Assembly (NCBI RefSeq): GCF_964340395.1
Contig: NC_135559.1
Coordinates: 3,857,001-3,921,000 of the forward strand
Length of the DNA: 64,000 bases
Source of the DNA: Glandiceps talaboti
Taxonomy: Eukaryota; Hemichordata; Enteropneusta; Spengelidae
Direction of reading: 5' to 3'
Both the position numbers and the translations under genes were made by a program. A model generated the notes under the pieces. The model was not told the DNA's origin. It saw nothing but the letters and a program-made list of their open reading frames with translations, and searched no databases. Position 1 is the stretch's first letter. Every line of letters starts with the position of its first letter. This document shows positions 53,494 to 64,000 of this stretch, in pieces.

Positions 53494-56400
53494 TACAACA
53501 AATAGAATTAAACGTCAGGTAAAATTCACCCAGTCAAAGCAAGTATAAATTAAAATAAACTAATATGTTCATTATGATGAGAGTACACTTGTATCAGTAA
53601 TAATCTTACAAATTAAATTATCATTTTCATCAACATTTAGGTGACATCATCCAGACACAAAGAAACCAACAAAATGTTTCATCCCAAATTAAAGGGGAAC
53701 ATCACTCCAGGAAATACAGACATGTTCATGAACTTTGAGTTCTGGAGAGATATGTCATGGTTTTACATCACCTACATTACATGTAATTTCAGAAAAACAT
53801 CAAGTTGAAGTTGTCCTGATTTGGGGATCTTTGCTGTGGGCCACATTGCCTCATGGGAGTCAACAGAAATGTTTATGCAGTGGTTGAACAATGAATATTC
53901 ATGACATTTTCACTGAAGGTGATAGGCTGTTACAGGGCATGTCTTTTGAAAATGGCAGGAGAGCTAAAAATCACTCTCCTGAAACCATCCAGGCGAGTGG
54001 TAGGCGAGTGATTTAATATACCTCTCCTGAAAATAGTCAGGCGAGTGAAGAAATAAAAATTCATTTTCATTTCTATTTGTATTTTGGCCAGTCGGCTCCA
54101 AATAAATAAAATAGAATAAAAAAACACACACATTTAAAAAATGTATGCAAAAATATATTTATAAGTAACAGTTCGTTTGGTTATTTGTACAACAATTATT
54201 ATTGCAACAATTTTGTTAAGTCTGTGCACATCAAAATCTTGAAAAGTTTTTTGTTGTGACTACAAGTAGTACAATACAAAAATATTTTTTTAATTACAAA
54301 TTCTAACTGGTCTTGTTTTCTTAGAACGTTTTTATAATAACATCCTACCTGAATATCTCCTCCGGAACAAATTATAGTCGCTACAAAGTACATGTTTTGG
54401 AGGGCATTGAAGAAACCACCAAATCTATTTCGCTTAATTAATGCAGCTAATTCAAACTTGAGATTGTTCAAAACTACAATGAATTTACAAAAACTAACGT
54501 ACCCCAGAGATGACAAATGCCTCCTGATGTTGAGCTTTGACGTTGACGTTAAATTGCTTACGTGTTTTATTAGACCTAGTACCTGCACACGGATCCGACG
54601 ACCGGTGTCGCCGACTAAAGTAGCTAGATCCGTTCACGTCTAAGCAGCAGACCTACTTTGTTTTAGAAATCACAAGGCGAAAATTCGAGCAAATATTTTA
54701 TATGTTACAGCAGTCGATAAAGTCATGGAGGTAAAACAGACATGGTCGGCAGTTGAATAGATCATCGGACAAAAACAATGAAACTGCGTGTTGGAGATTA
54801 TGAAATAAAAACCCGGGAATTTCTCTGAAAACTGCACGAGAATAATAAGATAAGGTGGGAAAAATATCGACAGCTTATTTTTATTTTTATTTTGTAAAAT
54901 AATCGATCTTATTTTATTGTCATTTTTTCAATGCCCTCCAAAACATCGCCAAGCTATTGTCGGAACTCTGGGCATGTACTTTGTATAGCGACTATAAATC
55001 GCAGTTGTTGTTCATGTTCCGGAGGAGACATTCACGTAGGATGCCGGATGCCGGATGGTCTCCAAAAACCCCGTTCTAACAAAACTAGGGCGATCGGAAT
55101 TTAAAACTAAAAACTCATCGATGGATTGCTGAAAATGAGAACTACAAATAGTCATCGTATCAATCGTAATTGCACAATTTGCAATGATGCGAAAGTTGAA
55201 ATCTCCACGCATACTGAGCTGATCAATATTCATGATATGCCATGACATCATAACTTTATTTTGTTTAAATACCAAATTAGAAATGTAAAATTTTCTAAAC
55301 GGCTAAAATAAAGTGTTATCTTATCTTATCTTATCTTATCATGCATGTCCCGCTTCGAATACGTCACTATTTTCCCCATATAAGGGTAGTGCAATGCAAA
55401 TTTCAGATACATATATAGGTCATGAATGACAGCTCTGACTTCAGCTGGAGATCGACGATTATGAACATGGAAGTGTTCCACGCTCCTACCACGTAATTTT
55501 ACCGAATAAACGTTGATTTTTATGGTAACCACATATTGAAAAATGATATAAAATAACATCAGGCTGTTGTACAGGTTCGTTGGGGCCCAGGCGAGTGGAA
55601 AATCGCTCTCGTGGATTTTAGTTTGCGCGAGTGGTAGGCGAGCGGAGCGATCGCTCGCCTCAAAAGGCATGCCCTGCTGTTACGAATGGTGTTCCCTTTT
55701 AAAACAGTGATACTTACCTGTTGAGTATTTCTTGCCAGACTTGTCTGCATCTTTCAAAATCTTCATCACAGAAAACAATACAAGAAAGCAGGTTTGGACA
55801 GTTACCAACCAGGGTGCAAAGGTCACCTGTCAACCTGGATACAAGTAGATACATAGAAAAATACAGTAAATAAACAAAGTCATACTATTTACAGAACCAG
55901 TATTGGAGCTTTAAAGTCTGTATGCTGTACCCTTTGTGACAGCCTTTCATTCCATTCATTCCATTCATTTCAGGGACAACATTTGATTTTCATATTTTGC
56001 ATTTTAGTCTACAGCATATTAATATTTTCAAGTTGTTTTTTGTTTTGGCTCACATCATCTCCTTTATTTATTCTATGTATTTCTGTAACCCTTCTCCAGG
56101 GATAAATAGATGTACATTCCGTTATTGAAATAAAGAAAGACTAGATACTTGAACAACATTGCAACTTTGGCTATTTATACTGTCTTACCTTGCATCTCTG
56201 TTGATAATACACACATTCTCTATAGATTTAGAGATAGCCCCTGTGTTGATTGATGTAAGTAACTCATCACAGATCTTCAGATTCGGTTGCTCAATCCTGA
56301 AACAAACAACAATACTCTCATTATTAGACTTATTTCATGTTAAAAAGTTATTTACAGTGATTTATATACTTTTTACATTAAAGAATTGTCACATCATGAC

Positions 56401-59400
56401 ATGCATAACATATCAAAGACTTGAAGTGAGGCTGCCAACAAGGAAACTGAAACATTTGTGAAGGGTGCTGACTTTAAGCAAGGAATGATAATTTACACTC
56501 AGATACACGCTGTGGGGTTGCCATCTTACAACCAGTGATGTGTGATTTTTTTCTAAGGCCTAAGAAAAAAGGATGTTTGGTTCAAGTTACCTGACCCCAT
56601 CTAGTTTTTCACGCTGACCCTAAACTTTTTTGTATTTGCGAAAAAAATAATAAAATCGCAAAATTTGTGAAGTCTCACAAGAAATAGTGGATGCGGAAAC
56701 TGACATCAACTTATGTAAAAAAGACAATATAAAACTGTTCTGCCTGTACATCTAATGGGAAGAAACCAATAACACAGAGACCCTATGGAAAACAATATAA
56801 AACATAACTACCTAAATTAGACACTCGATGAAAAAAAAATATATATATTAAAAAAATACAATAACAAATCTACCCCACCTATTCTAAAATTGAGCATAAT
56901 TGGAACCACACAATTTTTTTGTTAAGCCTAGTTCTGTCTATGTTTTATTATGCTAGATTGAAGAAATATAGGGTCAGTCAGATCGTAAGAAACACAGAAT
57001 TAGGCTGCCTTCATCAGAGATTATTTGAGTTTGAGGAGAGGTTTTTTTGTTGTTGTTGTTTTTTTTTGTTTTTGTTTCGTTTTGTTTTTTTTGGGGGGGG
57101 GGAGTTTTTTGTATATAATATGCACATGTGAACAATAGCCCACCAGAACATGTGATGCTCCAGTAGGCCAATCAAATGGTTCACTGCAGCTCAAATGTGG
57201 AGTGGAGTCATGATGGGTGAATGGTTAGTATGGATTGTATCCTCCCCGGGGAGTTGAGGAAGACTAAAGGGCCGTTGTGCCGTTCTGATCCGCGCCAGGG
57301 GTAATAATTGTAAAACGCTTTGAGCACAGACTGTGAAAGCGCTATATAAGAACCCAACATTATTAAATGAAGAAAAATAAAAAAAGAACCATCAGTTATA
57401 ACCTAGTCAGAAGGAAATCATGCGACCGGCCTTCGAAGGTTTGGAGTCCGGTGCTAGAGATGTCCCCAACAACATAATCAGGAAGACTGTTCCATATATG
57501 TTATAATCTGCACTTCAGATTACAATATCTTTCAGTATGTTGCTAAGTAAAGACTAAGTATAGGAAACACTAGTCACCTTTTGGAAGACTGGTGTTAACT
57601 TAGTGACAGCCATGGCATTCAACAATATCAAAACTATTTTTAAAAGGCAGTAACAGTAGCCAGCTACCTTATGCTATATTTTCTGAATCTCAGAGATACA
57701 AATTCAAATATTTGGGGGTTACATATGCATCAAAGATGCAATACTTATAGGGGTAGCTGATGGACCAAAGAGGAATACATCTTTCATACCTGAGTTCCTT
57801 CAAGTTTTCACATAACTGTAGTGCTTTAATCAAAGCCTCTTGATATACACACTGTTGCTTGTATTGGCCAAAATATGCCACAGACAATGATTTCAGTGCT
57901 TTACAGTTTGCTGCTATGGCAACCAATATGTCCCCATTGGTTACACCTATCAACCCAGCCATGGTGAGTTTTTTCAGCAATTTCCACTTTGCAATGGCTG
58001 TTAAGTCTTCACTGACTGTAGCAAACAAATGATCACTGCAAACAAACAAGCAATCACACTTTTTAAATATATGTAAGTCACATATTATGTTTTGGTGGTG
58101 GGGCTGTTAGTGATTCTCTTGCGTCATTCGTTGTTTATACATTGTACGGAAGAATGGGTTTTCTTAATTTAAACAAAGCTGTATATTGAGCAAAGAAAGG
58201 CCTTTATGAGACAAACCAAAAAAAGTAGTGATTACTGTATAATCTTACCACTTGCCAGCAAATATGACCAGATCAGCTGATTTCTTGAAGAGACCACCTG
58301 TTCCAAAGTAATCAGCAATCAGTTCAAACTCCTCAAGACATTGACACCCATCAGTGATTATTTCTAAAGGTGATGGTAAAGCAACTCCAACCTCTTCATC
58401 AGACTGTAATCAGATCACACAAATTTATGTGTTGTAAACTGCCATATTTTATGAAGTTCTACATATACATAATCTCAAAATTGATGGATCTGACTAATGG
58501 CATATAAACTACTGTTTATCTGGGGTTCCACACTTACAATATGATGACAAACACTTTCTCATCAGCGTCTCATTCTTGTAATGACAATTTACATTTTTAT
58601 TATAAAATCAAAGGATTGAGAGAAACCTACCTGTGAGGTATTGAATGTTGATACTTGTATAGATGATTTACCAGTCCCTATCAAACATGATGGTAAGGAT
58701 AAAGACTTCAAGCCTAAAAAAAAAATTGAAAAGTTATCACTCAATATAAATTTATTAGATGATGAGGCAGGTGTCCAATATCGCTGGTATAATTTCTCTA
58801 CCGCCTTCAACCAATTCCTGAACAAAATTATCAACCTAAATTATGACATCACACCATATTAAAATAAGATAAATTGATGGATCCCACCCCCAACCCCACC
58901 CTCTTCCTCCCCAACAAGTCGGTGAAATCATCAAAAGGAAGGAGTGTCACAGCTATCTCTAAGAAGTTCTAGATCTGACGCCACGTTTTTGTGAAGTACA
59001 GAACAATGACTGATTCAAACAAATAGTTACACTTGAAATCAATCATATACTCATAGTATAAACACCATGTTTTATGATGATAATCTTTCATCACTATTGG
59101 TAGTTATGCTAAATTACTGAAGTACTGGTAATAGCTGGATACCAGGTGGTGATAAAAATGCAGCACAGTACATGTATGGTGTATACATACTAGTATACAA
59201 TATATACACATGCCATACACCCTAGACTGTAAGACGTTCCGCCCTCACCGGCCTCCTCTCAAACGGGTTGGCCGATGTGTGAGGGTGCCCAGTCATGGCG
59301 TGCCTTACAGACTATATACACCCTAGACCATTTTATAAAAACCCATACAAAATAAAGGAGCCCACTATCATCAGGGTTAGGGATGTCTAAGTACAGTCTA

Positions 59401-62004
59401 TGTTGATATGATGATTTTCAGAGACTTTTTATCATGTGCAACAGTATCACCCCATTGAAAGCTGTGCCCAGTGTTCATGAGGTGTGTAAAGAATACCTTT
59501 CATCTTAGCAATGCTTGTTGCCACACGTCTTTTCTCATATAGACTACATTCATAGTGGGTACCATTCAGATTGAGGTGTCTCAGATTCTGACAATATTCA
59601 GCCACTTGATCTATGTCAATTACACTTGGAGGCTTACAGCCATACGGAAAGACTTCTCCCTGCAAAGAAATCAAATCGTTCTCAACTGCAGACTAAAGTA
59701 TAGTACTGCCCTCTATAGACAAGTCAGATGCAACATCATAATCAAAGCCTTTGGAAATGAACAAAAAACATCTGGAAGGATGAACACGCCAAACCAAACT
59801 TCTCTAAGATGGCTGGAGTATTTTACTGGTTTCATTTTGAAATAAAAATAAAGAAAGTTACTGTACATTTATTCCAAATAGGATCTCTAATGACAATGAT
59901 TACAAATTCAAAAAATCACATATAGGAACTGATCATCAACTGAAAGGTCTCTTAAATGAACTAAATAATAGTTTGCGGGCGACATATAAGAATGAGCGAC
60001 CTCCATCAGTGATTTGTCTCTAATTTGTTGCTGTAAGCAGATTCTTGTTTGTAGAACATAGAGTGCGACTTGATGTGTATGGCTGAAGATCACAAATGTG
60101 ATACCAAATAAAGGTGAGACAAGGTGAGGACTGTTTTAACCTAGTTTACAACCTTTCCTGGATTGATCTGGACTATGTCATCTCAAATCACACTTAGGTT
60201 CATGAATTCAATATTCTAATTTACGCAGCATCAGCTAGAAAACTGGCACAAATTCTTACTAGATTTATAATCTACACATTGTGTCAGATGACATCAGCAG
60301 TGTTCTCACATGACGTCAATATTACTAAATCAGTGTCAGTAAATACAATCAGCCAATCACAAAGGAAAACATTTTGCAAAACAACATGGTAGTATCTAAG
60401 TGAGTTGAGCCATTGCTGTGTGAAGTAATACTCAATCACTGGGTTAAGTCCTAAGTGTGTGTTAAGAGATCATGGTCAGAATGAACCCAGCAAGGGTTCT
60501 AATATAGCTAGTTTGAACTATATACTTACAGCATCTTCTATTGTGAAAGTTTTCAACTCAGAACAACTTCTGGCAAGTGTATGAAACATGTGTGTGTAGG
60601 ACTCTGTATTCTGCTTCCTACCAGAACCACTCCATTGATATGACAGCAGAGAAGACGGTAACATTAACTGCAGTTCTGCAGTAAGATCAGCACCAGCTGC
60701 ATCAGCATGTACATTACTGATTCCCCTTACATCTAGTTGCTTCACTCCCTTTAACCTGGGAAATATGATCTCTTTCCAGGCCCTTGCAGTGGGTACCTTA
60801 TCAGGTGATGCTCTTGGAACTAAAGCATTTGGTAGCGAAACAACACTGAGGTTGTTGTCTAGCGGTATTGCACGAAAGATTCCCAAGAGTGTGCCACGTG
60901 GTGGAAACCAGGCACTAGTGGTATTCATGACAGTGACCATTTCAAGCTTTGGAAGTTGTAACAAAAGATTACTTGTATTCCAGTAGTGTGAGGGTGTACG
61001 ATGACCAAGGCACATTGGAATTTCTTCTAAATGGAGACGTCGGAGTTGTTGACAGAAGTACAAGATGGAGTAGTGATTTGCATCATCGACAAAAAAAATG
61101 GACACTGCAACATTTAAACCAGCTAATCCCAGCTTTAGTTCATGTAGTTTGCTAAGCACCTTTTTACTTGTGTTGTTGAACATCTGGAAGAACTCCAAAG
61201 GACGCATAAAAATCGAGAAACTGTCATCCCAAGATAGTGACTGGATGTTGAAGCAGTAAGACAAACATATAACCAGCTGTGAGACTGAAACATCACATCC
61301 AGTAAGACCAAGCTCTGTCATGGTTTTACAACTGTATGAAAAAGACATCTTATCAAAGTCAATCCAATAACAATGTTCCATACTAAATGTCTGCAGTACA
61401 CCTTTATGTATACGAAGTAGGGAAGCAATCCTCTTTTCTGAAATGCCATGTTCTTGAGAAATATCAATATGTCTGTAAGAAAATACAAAGTTAAAAATCA
61501 TCATACACACACTAATAAATAAATCAACAAATAAATAAATTTTGGTTTCTAGAATTCCCCTCCCCTTTCTCCCCTCACACAATTTTACCTTACCCCAATT
61601 TCTGTCCCACATACAGGGTATGTTCTATTATCAATATTACACAAAACAACCAATTCTCCCTGCCCCTCCCAATAACATATATTTGCCCACCACTCGCTCA
61701 ATATCATGTATCGTTCTACCTCCCCACCTCTCCCCATATGAGTACATACAACCCATTCCCCCTACCCCTCCCAAATAACATATATTTGCCTCCCCACCCT
61801 CACCCCATACTAGCCCTTCTCTGACAAATCTTACCTGTACAGTGTTGTGTCTCTGGATAGTTTATGCAGCTTCCTACATGTCTGTGCAATAGACAAGATG
61901 TCACATACTCTACTGTATGACAATATCTTCAACAGCAGTTCATCTGGGAAATCACTTAGAGATGATTTAGAATGAGTTGAAACAAAGCGTCTTCTTGTTG
62001 CCAT
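53050..62004 (-). CDS. FBXL18: F-box and leucine-rich repeat protein 18
   Basis: Nine minus-strand exons: 61,835-62,004; 60,530-61,472; 59,497-59,659; 58,631-58,713; 58,249-58,403; 57,790-58,035; 56,189-56,296; 55,718-55,834; 53,050-53,200. GT-AG sites and phases agree throughout; the product is 711 aa, close to human FBXL18 (about 718). An F-box spans residues 16-57 (SDFPDELLLKILSYSRVCDI, then AQTCRKL), the part that docks Skp1 in an SCF ubiquitin ligase. After it come degenerate leucine-rich repeats, e.g. TMTELGLTGCDVSVSQL (exon 2), CQNLRHLNLNGTHYE (exon 3), and KLTMAGLIGV and CKALKSLSVAYFG (exon 6). The end, RQALYVLIHP to FRSRVGELPL, matches the human C-terminus (FKSRVAEEPP). The start is the only ATG just before the F-box; the upstream frame is repeat-derived. 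Confidence 0.93.
53465..53487. repeat. (CA)n microsatellite in FBXL18 last intron
   Basis: About 12 CA units. Confidence 0.85.
53927..55682. mobile_element. Non-autonomous DNA transposon, copy 2 (1.74 kb, 6-bp TSD)
   Basis: The element, 53,933-55,676, has the same CAGGGCATG...CATGCCCTG termini as the copy at 5.2 kb. It is flanked by exact CTGTTA (53,927-53,932 and 55,677-55,682). It is collinear with copy 1 over nearly its whole length, the main difference being an inserted 3' tail fragment at about 55,249-55,340. It sits inside the family M2 MITE in FBXL18's last intron. Confidence 0.88.
55249..55340. mobile_element. Retroposed fragment with (TTATC)n tail inside the 1.7-kb element
   Basis: Copy 1 reads CCATGACATCATGCATGTCC without a break. 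Copy 2 has about 90 extra bases between ACATCAT and ATGCATG, made of an AT-rich segment and about five TTATC units. A short-unit tail on an extra segment is the mark of a 5'-truncated LINE or SINE insertion. Confidence 0.6.
56554..56930. mobile_element. Dispersed repeat family R1, copy 3, in FBXL18 intron 6
   Basis: It starts TAAGGCCTAAGAAAAAAGGA and ends TTTTTTTGTTAAGCCTA, an imperfect inverted pair. The body (CACGCTGACCCTAAACTTTT, GCGGAAACTGACATCAACTT, CTAATGGGAAGAAACCAATA) matches 7,792-8,095. This is the most complete copy in the window. Confidence 0.7.
57226..57366. mobile_element. SINE/LINE tail element R4, copy 2, in FBXL18 intron 6
   Basis: Matches 48,351-48,516 in the same orientation (ATGGATTGTATCCTCCCCGG, GGTAATAATTGTAAAACGCT, GTGAAAGCGCTATATAAGAA, then CATTATTA). 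It is GC-richer and better preserved at CG sites than copy 1, suggesting a younger insertion. Confidence 0.75.
59214..59323. mobile_element. 92-bp foldback MITE, TAGACTGT terminus, in FBXL18 intron 3
   Basis: The element 59,223-59,314 starts TAGACTGTAAGACG and ends GCCTTACAGACTA. Inside, CCCTCACCGGCC pairs with GGCCGATGTGTGAGGG. Flanks CATACACCC and TATACACCC agree at 8 of 9 bases. It is strikingly GC-rich for this region. Terminus and duplication size match the 31.27-kb element. Confidence 0.7.
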
Positions 62005-62069
62005 TTTGATTTTGATTACATTACACCTATGAAAACGATAGAAGTAAAGAAATAATATAGAAATGATGA

Positions 62070-62120
62070 TAACATTGATGATGTTGTTGATGATGATGAT
62101 GACGATGATGACGACGATGG

Positions 62121-62169
<49 letters not shown>

Positions 62170-62172
62170 AAT
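62070..62172. repeat. (GAT)n trinucleotide array in the FBXL18 5' flank
   Basis: About 30 GATGAT/GAC units. The minus-strand isoleucine-rich frame that runs into the FBXL18 start is produced by this array. Confidence 0.92.
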
Positions 62173-62227
62173 GATGATCATGAGGGTTACAACAGCAATG
62201 ACAATGATAGAGGTTGTGATGGCATAC

Positions 62228-62358
62228 ATATGAGGAGGTGGTGGTGATGGTGGTGGTAGTAGTGGTGGTTACAATGGTTATGGTAATGGTGGTGGCGGTG
62301 GTGGTGGTGGTGGTTATGGTAATGGTGGTGGTGGTGGTGGTGGTGGTGGTGGTGGTCA
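62228..62358. repeat. (GGT)n-rich array in the FBXL18 5' flank
   Basis: Imperfect GGT/GTT units with two purer blocks at about 62,289-62,312 and 62,326-62,357. Confidence 0.9.
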
Positions 62359-63107
62359 TGACGGTGATGAACAATCTTTATATAGCAATGTAACAACTGG
62401 GAATACTACAATTTTACTAGGCTATTTCCTAGATAATTGTCACGTTATAAACCCTAAAATAGCAATAATTCCCTCAATATTAAATGGGCATACTACCTTA
62501 ACACACTATTGATCGAATTAAATTATATGAGTATGAAAATGAATGCACAATCACACAATAGTTTTTTGGCCATGCATGTACGGAACAGATACACGATTCA
62601 TGAACAAACTGCTGGTAGTGCAGTGGTACAATATTTGTGAAGGGCCACAGTGGCCGGACACATACAATGATACATGAGCCTGAGGTGTTTCCAAATCGTA
62701 TATTGAAATCAGACAACAAATAAGTATGCACGTTGTATGCAAACAATGCAATATTTTGAAACATTCATACCATGTTGCAGGAGCTGTACTTCACCGTACG
62801 TCAAACTCATATGCTTCCGCATCTCCGGTAATGACGTGCAGAGTGAACTCATACGGACTGCAGACTATTCGCCAAGTCCAGCGCCCCCTAGTGACCGTCC
62901 CAGCCATATACATATGTATAAATCGAAAATTTTCACAAAATTTACGCTTAAAATTGTAACTTGGACAGTTTCATAGCTTACTTTTTGTATATGTTAGCAA
63001 TGATTCAATTTACGCTATTAAAAATTCAAAGAGTGGATTTTATTATGGTAATTCAATGCAATGTTATGATCTTGTGACTGTGACGTCATTCAATAAGTCT
63101 GGACAAC

Positions 63108-63244
63108 ATGGCGGCTGAAATCCGACAGAAACCTGGGCCGCGTAGGCCAGTTTTATTAAACAAGCTTGAAGGCTGTAACGACATCGTGAATAAGGCTGTA
63201 ATTCTACCCAAAGAAGACGGAATTATCAGTGTTAGTGATGATAG
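63108..63244 (+). CDS. WDFY2: WD repeat and FYVE domain protein 2 (first exon, partial)
   Basis: ATG at 63,108 in good context (CAACATGG) opens 45 codons plus two bases, ending at a GTGAGT donor after 63,244. The product starts [20 protein letters not shown] and continues with [19 protein letters not shown] and a split R. This matches human WDFY2/WDFY1 (MAAEIQPKP...RKPILLQRMEG...VPKEEGVISVSEDR) in length and exon end, and covers the first blade of the WD40 propeller. The full protein has seven WD repeats with a FYVE zinc finger between the last two; it binds PtdIns3P on early endosomes. No second exon is recognisable before the window ends, so the first intron exceeds 750 bp. Confidence 0.9.
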
Positions 63245-64000
63245 GTGAGTAGGTTGGGATTATATCCCTGTAGGACGTTTATCAACTGATTTACTGTTCA
63301 TATGTAATCTTTGTTTTGTACCTGTTTCTAATGTTTGCGTATGTCACTCAATGAAGTAAACCCACTTCATGTTGAGCCCAGATTTAAAGTCATACACTTA
63401 CGTAAGAGTGTTTTGGGTACAACATTTGATTCTGTTCAAAGTAATTGTTATTTTGATTTGTTTGTACAATATTATTAACATCAAAACATAAAGAGATGTT
63501 GGAATTTATTTTAACGAGTGACACAGACTGGCACACAACACAGGTGACGTATTCAAGCGAAGTTTGACTTCCTGTGTAAGGGGGCGGGTACAAATAATGG
63601 ACAAATCTTAATTTCTTAAACTCGATTTTCATTTTAATGACGCAGCAGAGACTGAAGGCAGGGGAACAGCAATATGTTGTGTTTAGTTTTGTTTTAAAAA
63701 ATTAAGTTATTATGGAGCTTTTAGAAAATTATTGGAATGAGAAATTGAGAATCATTGTCCTATGGCCATTCATCGATATTTACCCCTGCAGCCCCATGGC
63801 TTTGGGTGTGTTTGTTTCCAAATTGACCTTGACCTTGTCCGTAGGAAATATACAATGTTCACCTGTGTAAAATTAAGTGTACTTACAGTGAGTAATACCT
63901 GCACACTGCAAGACTGCAACACAATCAACCAGTCAACAAATCTCTAATTGAATACAACTTCCTGGTAATTCTATAAATGCCAACCCCACTCAAAAGTCAA
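63245..64000 (+). other. WDFY2 first intron (runs out of window)
   Basis: It begins GTGAGTAGGTTGGG. No exon-like segment matching the next WDFY2 residues (TVRVWLKR-like) was found. Confidence 0.6.

Larger units (their letters stand above)
53689..55702. mobile_element. TTAA MITE, family M2, copy 2, interrupted by a 1.74-kb element
   Basis: The left end TTAAAGGGGAACATCACTCC (53,689) and the right end GGTGTTCCCTTTTAA (ending 55,702) are inverted partners bordered by TTAA. Only about 260 bp belong to this MITE; the rest is a nested insertion. Its right edge stops 15 bases short of the donor of FBXL18 exon 8. The left part matches the copy at 41,358. Confidence 0.8.
62005..63107. promoter_or_regulatory. 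Head-to-head region between FBXL18 and WDFY2
   Basis: The start codons of FBXL18 (minus) and WDFY2 (plus) are 1.1 kb apart and diverge. A perfect CRE palindrome TGACGTCA lies at 63,081-63,088, 20 bases before the WDFY2 ATG and likely within or beside its 5' UTR; CREB/ATF proteins bind this site. Trinucleotide arrays near FBXL18 are listed separately. Confidence 0.6.

Noticed and set aside
61831-62396. Histidine-, threonine- or isoleucine-rich frames upstream of FBXL18 and an N-terminal extension of FBXL18
   Set aside because: They translate GAT/GGT arrays. The MATRRR start just before the F-box fits the family length.

Overview
This is an animal (metazoan) genomic window. It is AT-rich, its genes are split by many GT-AG introns, and it is crowded with microsatellites, minisatellites and short non-autonomous DNA transposons. 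No prokaryotic feature is present. Gene content (FBXL18, WDFY2, UIF/FYTTD1 and a YajO/Kv-beta-like aldo-keto reductase), short introns and repeat style suggest an invertebrate, perhaps a non-vertebrate deuterostome such as a hemichordate or lancelet. A lophotrochozoan cannot be excluded, and the species call is an inference.

Layout. 1-20.5 kb: no convincing gene; transposon copies (5.2-6.9, 7.8-8.1, 8.4-8.6, 14.7, 15.9-16.4 kb), a LINE 3' fragment (13.6-14.1 kb) and a large 20-bp minisatellite (16.9-18.3 kb). 20.6-27.5 kb: a likely minus-strand gene whose first exon encodes a signal peptide (26.5 kb), with uncertain distal exons, and an unrecognised 164-codon minus-strand ORF (27.0-27.5 kb). 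28-35 kb: dispersed repeats, a TTAA hairpin MITE, a foldback element with 9-bp target duplications, and two tandem arrays (49-bp and 33-bp units).

35.0-63.2 kb is the gene-rich part, and the models there are fully consistent in splice sites and phase. UIF/FYTTD1 (mRNA export adaptor, minus strand, 8 exons, 362 aa) and an aldo-keto reductase (plus strand, 8 exons, 365 aa) sit head to head, with 347 bp between start codons and a perfect GTCACGTGAC box in the gap. The reductase and FBXL18 (F-box/LRR ubiquitin-ligase adaptor, minus strand, 9 exons, 711 aa) are tail to tail. FBXL18 and WDFY2 (WD40/FYVE endosomal protein, plus strand, first exon only, running out of the window) are head to head about 1.1 kb apart, with a CRE next to the WDFY2 start.

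The most notable structures are: a triple nest of mobile elements in the last FBXL18 intron; two copies of a 1.7-kb TIR element with exact 6-bp target duplications; two foldback elements sharing a TAGACTGT terminus and 8-9 bp target duplications; and a 72-bp tandem array just past the aldo-keto reductase stop, in which every unit carries AATAAA. I found no RNA gene, CRISPR array, LTR element or virus-derived element that I could support.
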